NCBI RefSeq assembly: GCF_003991425.1
Contig: NZ_CP034346.1
Location: 347,501-411,500, forward strand
Length of the DNA stretch: 64,000 nucleotides
From: Paenibacillus lutimineralis
Lineage (GTDB): Bacteria > Bacillota > Bacilli > Paenibacillales > Paenibacillaceae
Direction: 5' to 3'
Each line of letters starts with the position of its first letter. The first letter of the stretch is position 1. Positions 42,829 to 52,217 of this stretch are shown in pieces. The notes beneath the pieces were generated by a model, which saw nothing but the letters and a program-made list of their open reading frames with translations, was not told the DNA's origin and did no database searches. A program made the translations under genes and the position numbers.

Positions 42829-44647
42829 TGAGACTCACATCCCAAGTCTTGGATACGCCCGCTTTGATGAGTTTGCATGGCCCACTGCCAAGATTTACGA
42901 TTCGGTAAGCTCCGAAACTGGCAGGTAGAATATAGGATTCGGCATATTTAAACTCTACATACATAGACTCATCCGCGCATGATATGATCCGCACCTGTTC
43001 GCCCTCGACGAGATTGTACATCACCATTTCAGCGTTTGTGTTATCCTCCCATGTAGTGTGCAAGTGCACCCGATGGACATAGAACAGTAGATCATGATGC
43101 TGACCTAATAAATACTCTTCGTTCTCGCCCTGCGACTGCAGCAAGGTAGGGAGTGGAATGAGATGTTCCTCAACCCATTGGGTCTTCTTGAAGAAGTCGA
43201 TATTCTCAAATGCATGATCGATGTTAATAGGGCGTGGTTTTCCGTCTAAGCCCTGACGCAGATAATCATAGATTTTGAAGGTGAACCACCATGTGGTGGA
43301 TGAGATTTCAAGCACTAGATTATCCTTGCCTGATGCATGTACTGTTCCAGTTGGGATGAGGTAGAGATCCCCCTTCTTCGCAGGATAGGAATTAACATAA
43401 TCCGTTATTTCAATCGGGATTCCGGTATCTTGAGCGGTCTGTACGGCAGTATAGAAGCCTTCCTTGGTGCATGGCTCCGTCAGCCCCAGGTACACCTCGG
43501 AATTGCCCTTGCTCTCCATAATATAATAGGACTCCTGCTGCGCCATTAACTCGTTGAACTGGTTACGGATGTATTCCTGCTTCGGATGAACCTGACAGGA
43601 TAAGTTACTGCCATCCATCGTATCCAGATAGTCAAAGCGAATCGGAAAATAATCGCCAAATAGCTTAACGAGCCGTTCTCCGAGAATCGAGGCATGTTCA
43701 TAATGCATGACTAGGAGAAAGGGAATTTCAATCTGCTTGCCTTCATATTCCATAATGATAGAGTTCTCTGGAGCAATCGGTTCAAAGCTCCACGCGCAGT
43801 TGGCCCAATCTGCAGGCAAATCGGCGAATTCTTTAAGATATTGACCGCCCCAAACCCCTGGAGCAAAGAACGGTTTCACGCGCATAGGTACTTGAGCGAT
43901 ACTGGAGATCATTTGACGAAGCGAACAGGTTGTTGTCATCACGGGAGCATCGGGTTGATTCATATCGATGTAGTAGTGAATAGAGTTCAGAATATGCTTG
44001 CGATAGGTTTCAAAAATAGGCCATTCCACAAACAGCGATATTTTGTACTTCTCTGTGTCATCTTCGTTCCCATTGAATCCAAAATTCAGCAGCTGCTGCT
44101 TGTATTCGATTTGCTGATACTCACGTGAGACATCCAAGAAGTAGGTAATGTCGAAATTACCGTCGCCTAGCCAATAAGCGCCTGGACCACAAGTGATAAC
44201 ACAGAACGGAAGCCTAGAGGGCCTGGTAGCGGTGGCCGCATCATGTAGGGTACTTTCGGCTTCCTGCTTAGCATTAGGCCGAAAATAATCTTCAATCGTC
44301 CCCTCTGTGAAATAACCGAATGCGCGGTTATCCGTAATATTCTGCCCAAAATGCTGACGCAGCTCTTCACTTGTTTTGATAAAGCTGCTGGTTCTCATGA
44401 CGAGAGTGGAGTATCCCTGTTCCTCAAGTATTTCTACCATGCTTTGCAGAACAGAATGGAAATGCGCTCCATGGGTTCCATCAAGAGCGATGCGAAGGAG
44501 ACTAGGGTGGTCCTGCTCGGCTAGAGAGATCAATGGTGCGAATATCGCCTCATATCCTTGCTGCAAACCTGCCTTAGCATAAGGTATCGCTGAATCAGGT
44601 TGGATCGGATGATAGCGAACGGGGTTGACAGGCCTTTTCTCAAACAT
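42818..44647 (-). CDS. Class I mannose-6-phosphate isomerase-like protein, long form
   Basis: 609 residues. The C-terminal ~390 residues match type I phosphomannose isomerase: FFAPGVWGGQYLKEF near 260, the zinc motif LSCQVHPKQEYI and the later histidine in IPTGTVHASG. The N-terminal ~200 residues are a separate domain resembling a nucleoside/uridine-kinase-like fold (LLRIALDGTHGAHFHSVLQS) without a clear P-loop. Long forms with this architecture occur in Paenibacillus-type genomes. It is the first gene of the isomerase-ROK-GH38 group, 130 bases after an AraC regulator on the same strand. Confidence 0.82.
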   Translation of the reverse strand: MFEKRPVNPVRYHPIQPDSAIPYAKAGLQQGYEAIFAPLISLAEQDHPSLLRIALDGTHGAHFHSVLQSMVEILEEQGYSTLVMRTSSFIKTSEELRQHFGQNITDNRAFGYFTEGTIEDYFRPNAKQEAESTLHDAATATRPSRLPFCVITCGPGAYWLGDGNFDITYFLDVSREYQQIEYKQQLLNFGFNGNEDDTEKYKISLFVEWPIFETYRKHILNSIHYYIDMNQPDAPVMTTTCSLRQMISSIAQVPMRVKPFFAPGVWGGQYLKEFADLPADWANCAWSFEPIAPENSIIMEYEGKQIEIPFLLVMHYEHASILGERLVKLFGDYFPIRFDYLDTMDGSNLSCQVHPKQEYIRNQFNELMAQQESYYIMESKGNSEVYLGLTEPCTKEGFYTAVQTAQDTGIPIEITDYVNSYPAKKGDLYLIPTGTVHASGKDNLVLEISSTTWWFTFKIYDYLRQGLDGKPRPINIDHAFENIDFFKKTQWVEEHLIPLPTLLQSQGENEEYLLGQHHDLLFYVHRVHLHTTWEDNTNAEMVMYNLVEGEQVRIISCADESMYVEFKYAESYILPASFGAYRIVNLGSGPCKLIKAGVSKTWDVSLIEA

Positions 44648-44776
44648 TCAAGCCACACTCCTATACAAATGATTAGCTTCATTGTAAGAAGATTTAAGGC
44701 GTAAATCTTTAGAAACAGGCTCCTGTTTTTTGTACAATTCGGACATTGTGGGAGAGTGGCTGGGGAGAGGATCGAG

Positions 44777-45685
44777 TTATGTCTGTTTCCTATTTTGCCG
44801 CCCATCTGTAAATTGAGCTTTTCGGAACTTGGCAGGGGCAACGCCCAGCTTTCTTGTAAATACACGGGTAAAATAATGGACGGATTCAAATCCAGTACGT
44901 TCGGCGATATCCTTAATGGCAATGTCACTGTTAAGCAGCCAGTCCTTGGCCTTCTGTACCCTCCGTTCCTGCACATAATGCACAAAGGTTTGACCTAGCT
45001 GGGTGTGAAACAGTCTTGATAAGTGCCGCGAGGAAATTCCCAGCTCTTGCGAGACTTGCTCAATTCGTAGAGGTGAAGAGAGATTATCTTCTATATATAA
45101 CTTGGCTCGTCTCAACTGGCGATGCTCCTCGGTATCCTCATTTAAGGCATCACCACTCAGATTCGGCGTAGAGGAGAGACCATGCAGAAAGGATAGAAGC
45201 AGAGAGAGAACAAGATGCTGCAGCATATCTCTGGGAATGGGCTGTGTACTCTCGATCAGGCCTAGAATCGTCTGCCAAATCTGCGCTGTGATCTGAGAGT
45301 CTTCCGGGTCCGCGACAATCTTGCCGTGGTGAGCTATGCTGCGGAAGCCTCTCGTATAAGCCTCGGAGGTCTGCAATTCATCGACTTCAAAAGCTACGAA
45401 AAACAAGGCAAGGCCCTGTTCACTGCGAATTTGATGCCATACGCCGGGCTTTGAACAGAACAGGGTTCCAGTCTGCAATGGATAATCGACACCATCGTCT
45501 GTGTATTCACCTGAACCCTCTAATACGTAGCAAATTTCGAAAAAAGAGTGCCGGTGCAGAGAGTTGCTGTAATGAAGAGGCATGAAGCCCCAATAGTGAA
45601 TTTTGAAGGATGCCTGGTTCCCGCTGATTTGTGAGATATGTTGATTGAGAAGGGCATTCGCTCTTCTGAAGGCTTCATAAGACAT
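44777..45685 (-). CDS. AraC-family transcriptional regulator
   Basis: ATG 45685 is six bases after GGAGGGG; the open frame to 45700 runs through that site. 302 residues. An N-terminal cupin sensor (HRHSFFEICYVLEGSGEYTD) is followed by a C-terminal double HTH (LRIEQVSQELGISSRHLSRL; IAERTGFESVHYFTRVF). It is placed upstream of and co-oriented with the mannose-type genes and probably activates them. Confidence 0.88.
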   Translation of the reverse strand: MSYEAFRRANALLNQHISQISGNQASFKIHYWGFMPLHYSNSLHRHSFFEICYVLEGSGEYTDDGVDYPLQTGTLFCSKPGVWHQIRSEQGLALFFVAFEVDELQTSEAYTRGFRSIAHHGKIVADPEDSQITAQIWQTILGLIESTQPIPRDMLQHLVLSLLLSFLHGLSSTPNLSGDALNEDTEEHRQLRRAKLYIEDNLSSPLRIEQVSQELGISSRHLSRLFHTQLGQTFVHYVQERRVQKAKDWLLNSDIAIKDIAERTGFESVHYFTRVFTRKLGVAPAKFRKAQFTDGRQNRKQT

Positions 45686-45734
45686 GATGTGCCCCTCCAA
45701 TTAAACATAAAGTATAGTAAACAATGTATTTATC

Positions 45735-46817
45735 CTATCTCGCGACTACAGTTTCACCTTCAATTAACACAGGTTGATAATAGGTGCTGTGGGGCAGATC
45801 CTTTTTTCCTTGTAATTTCTTAATAACCCAATCCGCTGCATCACGACCCATCGTTTCTTGGGGGTGAGTCAAAGTAGTTAGTTTGATGTTCGAATTCTTG
45901 GCAATATAGGAGTTGTCCTGGCCAATAATCGATAGTTCCTCTGGAATAGAGATGTCTAGCTTCCTGCAGGCATGGACCACTTCCAAACCGACCTCATCGT
46001 TATAACAGACAATAGCAGTGAGGGTATCTTTATTTTTATTCAGGAAATCGGTCAAGTTTGTAGATAACGACTGTTTCGTCTCCGTATTGAACGAAAAAAT
46101 TTGTTCCGGATTAAACCGCAATTTAGCTTCTTCGAGCGCTTTGATATACCCCTTCATTCGATACTTTCCTTGCAGATCATCCATTTTTGCAATAAGTCCA
46201 ATTTGGTTATGCCCTTTGGATATCAATTCTTTGGTTGCCAGATAACTGGACTGCACATCATCCAGACAAAGGAAAGGCAGCTCTATTTCTTCATAAAAAG
46301 CATTGATCATGATGAGTGGAATATCCTGCTCCTTAAACGAAAGATAATAAGCAATATTGGGGTTATATAAATTGCTCTTTGTTGGTTCGATAATTAAACC
46401 ATCCACGCCGTGGGACAGCATCATTTCCAGTGCTTTTTTTTCTTGAGCAACATCATTATTGGTACTAGCCAATAGCAAGGAATAATTATCCTCATTCATT
46501 CGGCTCTCAATCCCGCGGATTATGGACGGAAAGATATAGTCTGAGATATAGGTCGTAATTACGCCTATTGTCTTCTTATGGGAGCTCCCACCGGTCTTCG
46601 AAAGATATTGGTTGCTGACATAGGTGCCCGAACCCTTCTCACTTCGTAGGAATCCCTCGTTGGATAGTTCTAAAATGGCTTTTCGCACAGTCTGTCTACT
46701 AACCTCATATAAGGACTGCAAAGCAGACTCAGTAGGAATTTGGTCCCCTACATTATAATCCCCAGAAAGAATTCTACTTTTTATATCATCAATAATCACT
46801 TGATACTTTGGTTTCAT
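45735..46817 (-). CDS. araR: AraR arabinose repressor (GntR-LacI chimera)
   Basis: 360 residues with an N-terminal GntR-type winged helix (IPTESALQSLYEVSRQTVRK) and a C-terminal LacI/periplasmic-binding-protein-type sensor (KKTIGVITTYISDYIFPSII). This chimeric layout is the hallmark of AraR, which binds operators and releases them with L-arabinose. ATG 46817 follows AGAGGAA. It is divergent from araBDA, with three TGTACGTACA-type boxes between. Confidence 0.92.
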   Translation of the reverse strand: MKPKYQVIIDDIKSRILSGDYNVGDQIPTESALQSLYEVSRQTVRKAILELSNEGFLRSEKGSGTYVSNQYLSKTGGSSHKKTIGVITTYISDYIFPSIIRGIESRMNEDNYSLLLASTNNDVAQEKKALEMMLSHGVDGLIIEPTKSNLYNPNIAYYLSFKEQDIPLIMINAFYEEIELPFLCLDDVQSSYLATKELISKGHNQIGLIAKMDDLQGKYRMKGYIKALEEAKLRFNPEQIFSFNTETKQSLSTNLTDFLNKNKDTLTAIVCYNDEVGLEVVHACRKLDISIPEELSIIGQDNSYIAKNSNIKLTTLTHPQETMGRDAADWVIKKLQGKKDLPHSTYYQPVLIEGETVVAR

Positions 46818-46870
46818 GTAATTCCTCTTTCCATACTTGTTCGCTTAGATTTTTACATTTTCAATAAAGC

Positions 46871-47013
46871 TGTATGTACAAATTATAGCATGACTACAAA
46901 ATAAATAAAAAGGAGATAGCCTGCATAAGTATAGACCAAAATTATTATTATCTCCATAAATGTACGTATATATAATCATATTATTGACAAATGTACGTAC
47001 AAGTAAATATACT
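46871..47013 (+). promoter_or_regulatory. araBDA promoter and AraR operators
   Basis: TTGACA (46984-46989) and TATACT (47008-47013) are 18 bases apart. Three palindromes match the AraR box core: TGTATGTACA (46871-46880), TGTACGTATA (46961-46970) and TGTACGTACA (46992-47001). The last lies within the promoter spacer and the second 31 bases upstream, which suits cooperative binding. The first is close to araR and may serve autoregulation. A weak cre-like sequence, AAAAAGCGCTGGCA (47053-47066), lies before the araB start site. Confidence 0.85.
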
Positions 47014-47080
47014 AAAGCTGTCAAATACGAAAACAGATTTATCATGACTTATAAAAAGCGCTGGCAGAGAGGTGACTAAC

Positions 47081-48688
47081 ATGTTATCGGATCGATTAAG
47101 CGTCCAAGTAGCCATTAATAAGGGAGAAACTTCGCTTGGGATTGAATTAGGATCTACGCGTATTAAAGCAGTACTTATTGATCATAGCTTTCAAACAATC
47201 GCTTCTGGTAGTTACGAATGGGAAAATCAGTTGAAGGATGGAATTTGGACGTACAACTTAGCGGACATAATCAAAGGTCTACAAGACGCTTATCGCGTAA
47301 TGAAGCAAGAAGTTCAACAAAATTATGGAATCACCCTCCATACCGTGGGTTCGATCGGGATTTCTGCAATGATGCATGGATATATGGCTTTTGACGAACA
47401 AGATAACCTGCTTGTTCCGTTCCGGACTTGGCGTAATGCTACAACAGGCAAGGCAGCCAGAGAATTAACTGATCTATTTGAATTCAATATTCCTGAACGG
47501 TGGAGCATTGCTCATCTTTATCAGGCGATATTATGCCAAGAAGAACATGTGCCGCAGGTGCGTTTTGTTACGACACTAGCAGGATATATTCACTGGTTAT
47601 TGACCGGTAACAAAGCACTTGGTGTTGGGGATGCTTCAGGGATGTTCCCGATTGATGAATCCACACAAAATTATAATGAATCCATGATACAACAGTTTGA
47701 TGAACTTATTGCAAGTAAGGGTTATACCTTGAAGATCAGCAACCTACTTCCTAAGGTGTATGTAGCAGGTGAGCCAGCGGGTGTATTAACCGAAGCTGGA
47801 GCCAAAATTTTGGACCCATCACTGCATTTACAAGCAGGTATTCCATTTAGTCCTCCAGAAGGGGATGCCGGAACCGGAATGGTCGCTACGAATAGCGTAA
47901 GAAGACGCACTGGGAATGTCTCCGTAGGAACCTCTGTTTTTGCCATGATTGTACTAGAACAAGAGCTTTCCAAGGTTTATCCGGAAATCGATATAGTTAC
48001 TACACCCAACGGAAGTCCGGTAGGGATGGTTCACGCCAATAACTGTTCAAGTGATCTTAATGCCTGGATTGGATTGTTCCGCGAGTTCTATGAAGCGATG
48101 GGACAAAGGGTAGAAGCTGATAAATTGTACAGTGTGCTGCTGAATAGATCTTTGGAAGCAGACCCGGATGCGGGTGGACTGCTCAGTTATGGTTATTTCT
48201 CAGGCGAGAATATTACCGGGTTAGAACAAGGGCGTCCGCTATTTGTCCGCTCTCCGGAGAGCAAATTCAATTTGGCTAATTTTATGCGTGCTCACTTGTT
48301 TAGCGCATTTGGAGCTTTGAAAATGGGAATGGACATTTTGACGAAGGAAGAGAATGTTGCCATTGACAGCATTTTAGGTCACGGTGGCTTATTTAAAACT
48401 CCGGTAGTTGGCCAAAAAATGATGGCAGCCTCAATGAATGTTCCTGTTTCCGTAATGTCGACTGCTGGAGAAGGTGGCGCATGGGGAATGGCTATTCTAG
48501 CCTCTTACATGAAGAACAAAGATCAGGAAGAAAGTTTGGAAGATTTCCTGGATCAAAAAGTGTTCAAAGACGTGAAGGGAGAAGAGATTTATCCAGATGC
48601 AACCGATATTAAGGGATTTGAAACCTTTATCGAAAGATATAAAAAAGGTCTGGCGATTGAGCAATCCGCTGTCGACAATTTAGTGTGA
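47081..48688 (+). CDS. araB: L-ribulokinase (FGGY family)
   Basis: ATG 47081 is about nine bases after AGAGAGG; 535 residues. The FGGY kinase fold begins [16 protein letters not shown] (phosphate-1 motif). [29 protein letters not shown] and [13 protein letters not shown] follow. It resembles the lactic-acid-bacterium type of ribulokinase/xylulokinase. Context with araD and araA fixes the role: phosphorylation of L-ribulose. It is the first gene of the AraR-controlled operon. Confidence 0.88.
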   Translation: MLSDRLSVQVAINKGETSLGIELGSTRIKAVLIDHSFQTIASGSYEWENQLKDGIWTYNLADIIKGLQDAYRVMKQEVQQNYGITLHTVGSIGISAMMHGYMAFDEQDNLLVPFRTWRNATTGKAARELTDLFEFNIPERWSIAHLYQAILCQEEHVPQVRFVTTLAGYIHWLLTGNKALGVGDASGMFPIDESTQNYNESMIQQFDELIASKGYTLKISNLLPKVYVAGEPAGVLTEAGAKILDPSLHLQAGIPFSPPEGDAGTGMVATNSVRRRTGNVSVGTSVFAMIVLEQELSKVYPEIDIVTTPNGSPVGMVHANNCSSDLNAWIGLFREFYEAMGQRVEADKLYSVLLNRSLEADPDAGGLLSYGYFSGENITGLEQGRPLFVRSPESKFNLANFMRAHLFSAFGALKMGMDILTKEENVAIDSILGHGGLFKTPVVGQKMMAASMNVPVSVMSTAGEGGAWGMAILASYMKNKDQEESLEDFLDQKVFKDVKGEEIYPDATDIKGFETFIERYKKGLAIEQSAVDNLV

Positions 48689-48702
48689 AAGTGGGGGGCA
48701 GG

Positions 48703-49398
48703 ATGTTAGAACAACTTAAGGAAGAGGTCTTTCAAGCCAATTTGGAATTACCGAGACAGGGACTTATTAAGTATACATGGGGAAATGTGAGTGCGATGGA
48801 TCGCGAAAGTGGATTATTCGTAATCAAGCCTAGCGGTGTAAGCTATGAGACGATGAAAGCCAGTGACATGGTAGTTGTTGATCTGGATGGCAATGTGGTT
48901 GAGGGGGAGATGAGACCTTCATCCGATACACCTACTCACGCAGTGCTTTATAAACATTACTCCGAAATCGGAGGGATCGTGCACACGCATTCCACTTGGG
49001 CGACCATCTGGGCTCAAGCAGGGCTTGACGTTCCTGTAATGGGAACGACGCACGCCGATACATTCTATGGCTCCATTCCTTGTGCGCGTTTCTTGACTCA
49101 AGAGGAAATCGATCGTGGCTACGAAGCCGCAACGGGTAATGTAATTATCGAAACCTTTGAACAACGTGGGATAGATATCATGGCGGTACCCGGTGTTTTG
49201 CTTAAAGGACATGGACCATTTACTTGGGGAAATGATGCAAAATCCGCGGTAATGAACAGTGTTGTGTTGGATGAAGTATCAAAAATGAATTTATTTGCAA
49301 GAGATTTGAACCATTTCGCAGAGGAATTACCACAAGGTATTTTAGATAAACATTACTTGCGCAAACATGGAAAAGACGCGTATTACGGTCAAAAATAA
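48703..49398 (+). CDS. araD: L-ribulose-5-phosphate 4-epimerase
   Basis: ATG 48703 follows GGGGGGCAGG; 231 residues. A class II aldolase fold with metal ligands in GIVHTHSTWATIWAQ and the C-terminal histidine in LLKGHGPFTW. GNVSAMDRE and KPSGVSYE bind the phosphate side. It converts L-ribulose-5-phosphate to D-xylulose-5-phosphate. It sits between araB and araA. Confidence 0.93.
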   Translation: MLEQLKEEVFQANLELPRQGLIKYTWGNVSAMDRESGLFVIKPSGVSYETMKASDMVVVDLDGNVVEGEMRPSSDTPTHAVLYKHYSEIGGIVHTHSTWATIWAQAGLDVPVMGTTHADTFYGSIPCARFLTQEEIDRGYEAATGNVIIETFEQRGIDIMAVPGVLLKGHGPFTWGNDAKSAVMNSVVLDEVSKMNLFARDLNHFAEELPQGILDKHYLRKHGKDAYYGQK

Positions 49399-49430
49399 TC
49401 AAACTATAGAATGACGAAAAGAGGATGAAT

Positions 49431-50855
49431 ATGTCAACAGCAGTAGCAAAAGAATTTTGGTTCGTCGTAGGGTCACAACATCTTTATGGGGAAGAAGCGT
49501 TGGCTGAAGTTAAAGCACATGCACAAACGATGGCAGATGCTTTGAATAAAAGCGGAGTTTTGCCCTACCCACTAGTGCTACAAGATTTGGCTGTTAGTGC
49601 AGATAAAATCACCAACATCATGAAAGAAGTCAACTACCGAGATGAAGTTGCCGGTGTCATCACTTGGATGCATACGTTCTCGCCTGCAAAAATGTGGATT
49701 CGCGGAACCAAGATGCTGCAAAAGCCTTTGCTTCATCTAGCTACGCAATATAACGAAAGTATTCCTTGGGCAACCATCGATATGGACTTCATGAATCTGA
49801 ACCAAGCAGCACATGGTGACCGTGAATATGGCTTTATTAACGCACGTTTGAACAAGCAAAACAAAGTGGTTGTAGGCTACTGGGAACGACCAGAAGTCCA
49901 GAAGCAAATTGCGGAATGGATGGACGTAGCCGTTGCTTATAACGAAAGCTTCAACATCAAGGTAGCTCGCTTTGGTGACAACATGCGTAACGTTGGCGTA
50001 ACCGAAGGAGACAAAGTTGAAGCCCAAATCCAATTTGGTTGGACGGTTGACTACTTTGGTATTGGCGACCTTGTTCAAGTTATTAATGAAGTTAAGGAAG
50101 AAGAAATCGATGCGTTGTTCGCTGAATATTCAGAGCTTTATGAATTCGATTACGGTAACTATAGCAAAGAAGCATGGGAAGCTAGCGTAAGAGTACAAGC
50201 AAGCTATGAAATCGCCATGAGACGTTTCCTTGATCAAGGTGGCTACAATGCCTTCTCAACGAATTTTGAAGATTTACACGGCATGAAACAACTTCCTGGA
50301 CTTGCTGTTCAACGTTTGATGGCACAAGGATATGGTTTTGCCGGCGAAGGTGATTGGAAAACAGCGGCTTTAGATCGTTTGCTCAAAGTAATGAGCCATA
50401 ACCAATCCACTGGCTTTATGGAAGATTACACGTATGAATTGGCGGTTGGACAAGAATCCATCCTACAATCCCATATGCTTGAAGTAGACCCTACTTTGGC
50501 AAGCAACAAACCCAAACTTATCGTTTCCCCATTAGGCATTGGCGGTAAAGACGATCCAGCTCGTTTAGTATTTGATGGTAAAGCAGGAGACGGTGTGGTC
50601 GTTTCCATGGCTGACTTTGGTACTCATTACAAACTTTTGATCAACGAAGTTTCAGCATTTGAGCCGACTGTTCCAGCTCCAAACCTTCCAGTAGCTCGTG
50701 TACTTTGGAATGTTAAGCCAAACTTCCAAGATGGGGTTAAAGCTTGGATTGAACATGGCGGCGGTCACCATACCGTAGTTTCATTAACTTTAACAACAGA
50801 CCAAATGATTACTTACGCAAAACTTGTTAACTTGGAATATGTAGTTATTAAGTAA
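49431..50855 (+). CDS. araA: L-arabinose isomerase
   Basis: ATG 49431 is six bases after AAAGAGG (ATG 49425 is too close); 474 residues, normal for AraA. Typical blocks are [14 protein letters not shown] at the N-terminus, [38 protein letters not shown] with a metal-site Glu, and [11 protein letters not shown]. It isomerises L-arabinose to L-ribulose. It is the last intact gene of the operon. No arabinose transporter is adjacent. Confidence 0.95.
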   Translation: MSTAVAKEFWFVVGSQHLYGEEALAEVKAHAQTMADALNKSGVLPYPLVLQDLAVSADKITNIMKEVNYRDEVAGVITWMHTFSPAKMWIRGTKMLQKPLLHLATQYNESIPWATIDMDFMNLNQAAHGDREYGFINARLNKQNKVVVGYWERPEVQKQIAEWMDVAVAYNESFNIKVARFGDNMRNVGVTEGDKVEAQIQFGWTVDYFGIGDLVQVINEVKEEEIDALFAEYSELYEFDYGNYSKEAWEASVRVQASYEIAMRRFLDQGGYNAFSTNFEDLHGMKQLPGLAVQRLMAQGYGFAGEGDWKTAALDRLLKVMSHNQSTGFMEDYTYELAVGQESILQSHMLEVDPTLASNKPKLIVSPLGIGGKDDPARLVFDGKAGDGVVVSMADFGTHYKLLINEVSAFEPTVPAPNLPVARVLWNVKPNFQDGVKAWIEHGGGHHTVVSLTLTTDQMITYAKLVNLEYVVIK

Positions 50856-50887
50856 TAGCAAAGAGCCATTCATTCTACTACTTCCCA

Positions 50888-50959
50888 TCAGCGAGGTCCA
50901 ATAAACTTCATGCGGAAATTAGAAGGAGAAATGCCTTCTTTCTTAGAAAAACAGGATTT
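50888..50959 (-). pseudogene. C-terminal remnant of an AraC-family regulator
   Basis: On the minus strand one frame encodes CFSKKEGISPSNFRMKFIG followed by a stop at 50888. This is the end of an AraC HTH domain (compare FKKxxGxSPSxFR). An in-frame TAA at 50960-50962 and a frameshift cut it off from upstream residues. It is a short relic between araA and the GH127 fragment. Confidence 0.65.
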
Positions 50960-50981
50960 TTAGCTTGTTCTATCCGGAAAT

Positions 50982-51401
50982 ATGTTAAATATTCGATGGG
51001 GTCATGCCGTATATTGGGTGTTCTCTATGCCAGTATTACGGATGAAGGGTCATCCATATGTTCGCCAAATTTATGGTAAAGTCGCTCTACAACGTGGGCC
51101 TTTCGTCTATTGTCTTGAAGAAGTTGATAATGGGGCTGGGTTATACCAACTTAGACTACCTATTGGATCACAATTCGAAGTACAGCCGGATGATCAGCTT
51201 CATGCAGGATTAAACGTTATTCATGCCTCTGGCGAGCGATGGACTGCCGCAGAAGGCTGGGAGGAGCATTTATATCGGAGTGATTCTAGGTGGATTAAGG
51301 AGAGTGCTCCGCTAAAATTCATCCCTTACTTTACTTGGGCAAACCGCGGATTAGGCGAGATGTCTGTGTGGATTGAAGAGACGCTATCAGAAGATGTGTA
51401 G
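50982..51401 (+). pseudogene. C-terminal fragment of GH127 beta-L-arabinofuranosidase
   Basis: The frame encodes MPVLRMKGHPYVRQIYGK, VALQRGPFVYCLEEVDNG and, at the end, KFIPYFTWANRGLGEMSVWI. These are hallmarks of the C-terminal beta domain of GH127/DUF1680 enzymes, which are ~640 residues long. Only ~130 residues remain, the catalytic barrel is absent and there is no good RBS. It indicates that the arabinose locus once included arabinan or arabinoside breakdown. Confidence 0.8.
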
Positions 51402-51417
51402 CCATTAGATATGAAGA

Positions 51418-51457
51418 AAGACGACTCTGATTCATTTATCGGAGTTGTCTTTTTTTA
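51418..51457 (+). terminator. Terminator
   Basis: AAGACGACTCTGAT (51418-51431) pairs with ATCGGAGTTGTCTT (51438-51451) through two wobbles, followed by a run of T. It ends the arabinose region before the pspA-like operon. Confidence 0.85.
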
Positions 51458-51532
51458 GTACGCCCAGAGATGCAAATTTACCTTGATGCCTAGAATTAAT
51501 GAAGGTATTGTTTATATTATGATGCCCCGAAT

Positions 51533-51559
51533 TGAAACCTTTTGCCTAGAACTACTGTA
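51533..51559 (+). promoter_or_regulatory. ECF sigma (SigW-like) promoter of pspA-like operon
   Basis: TGAAAC (51533-51538) is a perfect SigW -35 element. TGTA (51556-51559) follows after 17 bases in place of CGTA. The homologous B. subtilis operon (pspA-ydjGHI) is SigW-controlled. Confidence 0.5.
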
Positions 51560-51599
51560 TTATATGGAAGATGTACTTCTAGGAAGGGAGCGGTAATCG

Positions 51600-52178
51600 A
51601 TGGGGATTTTCTCAAGATTAAAGAATATGACGAGGGCCAATGTGAACTCTTGGAAGGACCAATCAGATGAACCTGAGAAGTCAATTGATGAGTATTTGCG
51701 CAGTTTGAACAGCGATCTGGGTAAAGTGAAAGCAGAGACGGCTTCTTTGCTCGCGGAGGAGCGAAGGGCCAAGAACGCGCTGGACGAGTGCTGTGCCGAG
51801 ATCATAAAAATGCAGAGGTATGCAGATAAATCGGTGGAAGCAGGTAATGAGGATGAATCGCGAAAATTTCTGGAGCAGGCTAAGAAGCTTGGTGAAAGGT
51901 TAAGCGACCTGCAGAATGCCTACAATCTGGCTTCTTCTAAGGCTGCCAGCATGAAGCAGGTCCAGGACAGGCTGATTGTGGATCTGGCAGGGCTGGAGCA
52001 GAGACGGATCGAGCTGAAGGGGAAGCTGGCAGAAGCCAGACTCCAACAAGAAGTGAATTCTGACGGCCTATCTTCCGGTCAGGCTTCGTTCCGAGAGATT
52101 GAAGAGCAGATGACACAGGCGATCCATGAGGCGGAAGCGCTGGCCGAGCTTCGAAAGGATGATCCGGATAACAAGTAA
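51600..52178 (+). CDS. pspA: PspA/IM30-family protein
   Basis: 192 residues, ATG 51600 after GGGAGCGG. A long coiled coil with the PspA start pattern MGIFSRLKNMTRANVNSW and amphipathic helix alpha-0. It binds and protects stressed membranes as oligomers. It is somewhat shorter than typical PspA (~220). It is the first gene of a four-gene unit whose order equals B. subtilis pspA(ydjF)-ydjG-ydjH-ydjI. Confidence 0.88.
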   Translation: MGIFSRLKNMTRANVNSWKDQSDEPEKSIDEYLRSLNSDLGKVKAETASLLAEERRAKNALDECCAEIIKMQRYADKSVEAGNEDESRKFLEQAKKLGERLSDLQNAYNLASSKAASMKQVQDRLIVDLAGLEQRRIELKGKLAEARLQQEVNSDGLSSGQASFREIEEQMTQAIHEAEALAELRKDDPDNK

Positions 52179-52217
52179 CATCGTTTTTTGCTATTCTAAT
52201 GTTATTGAGGTGAGCAG

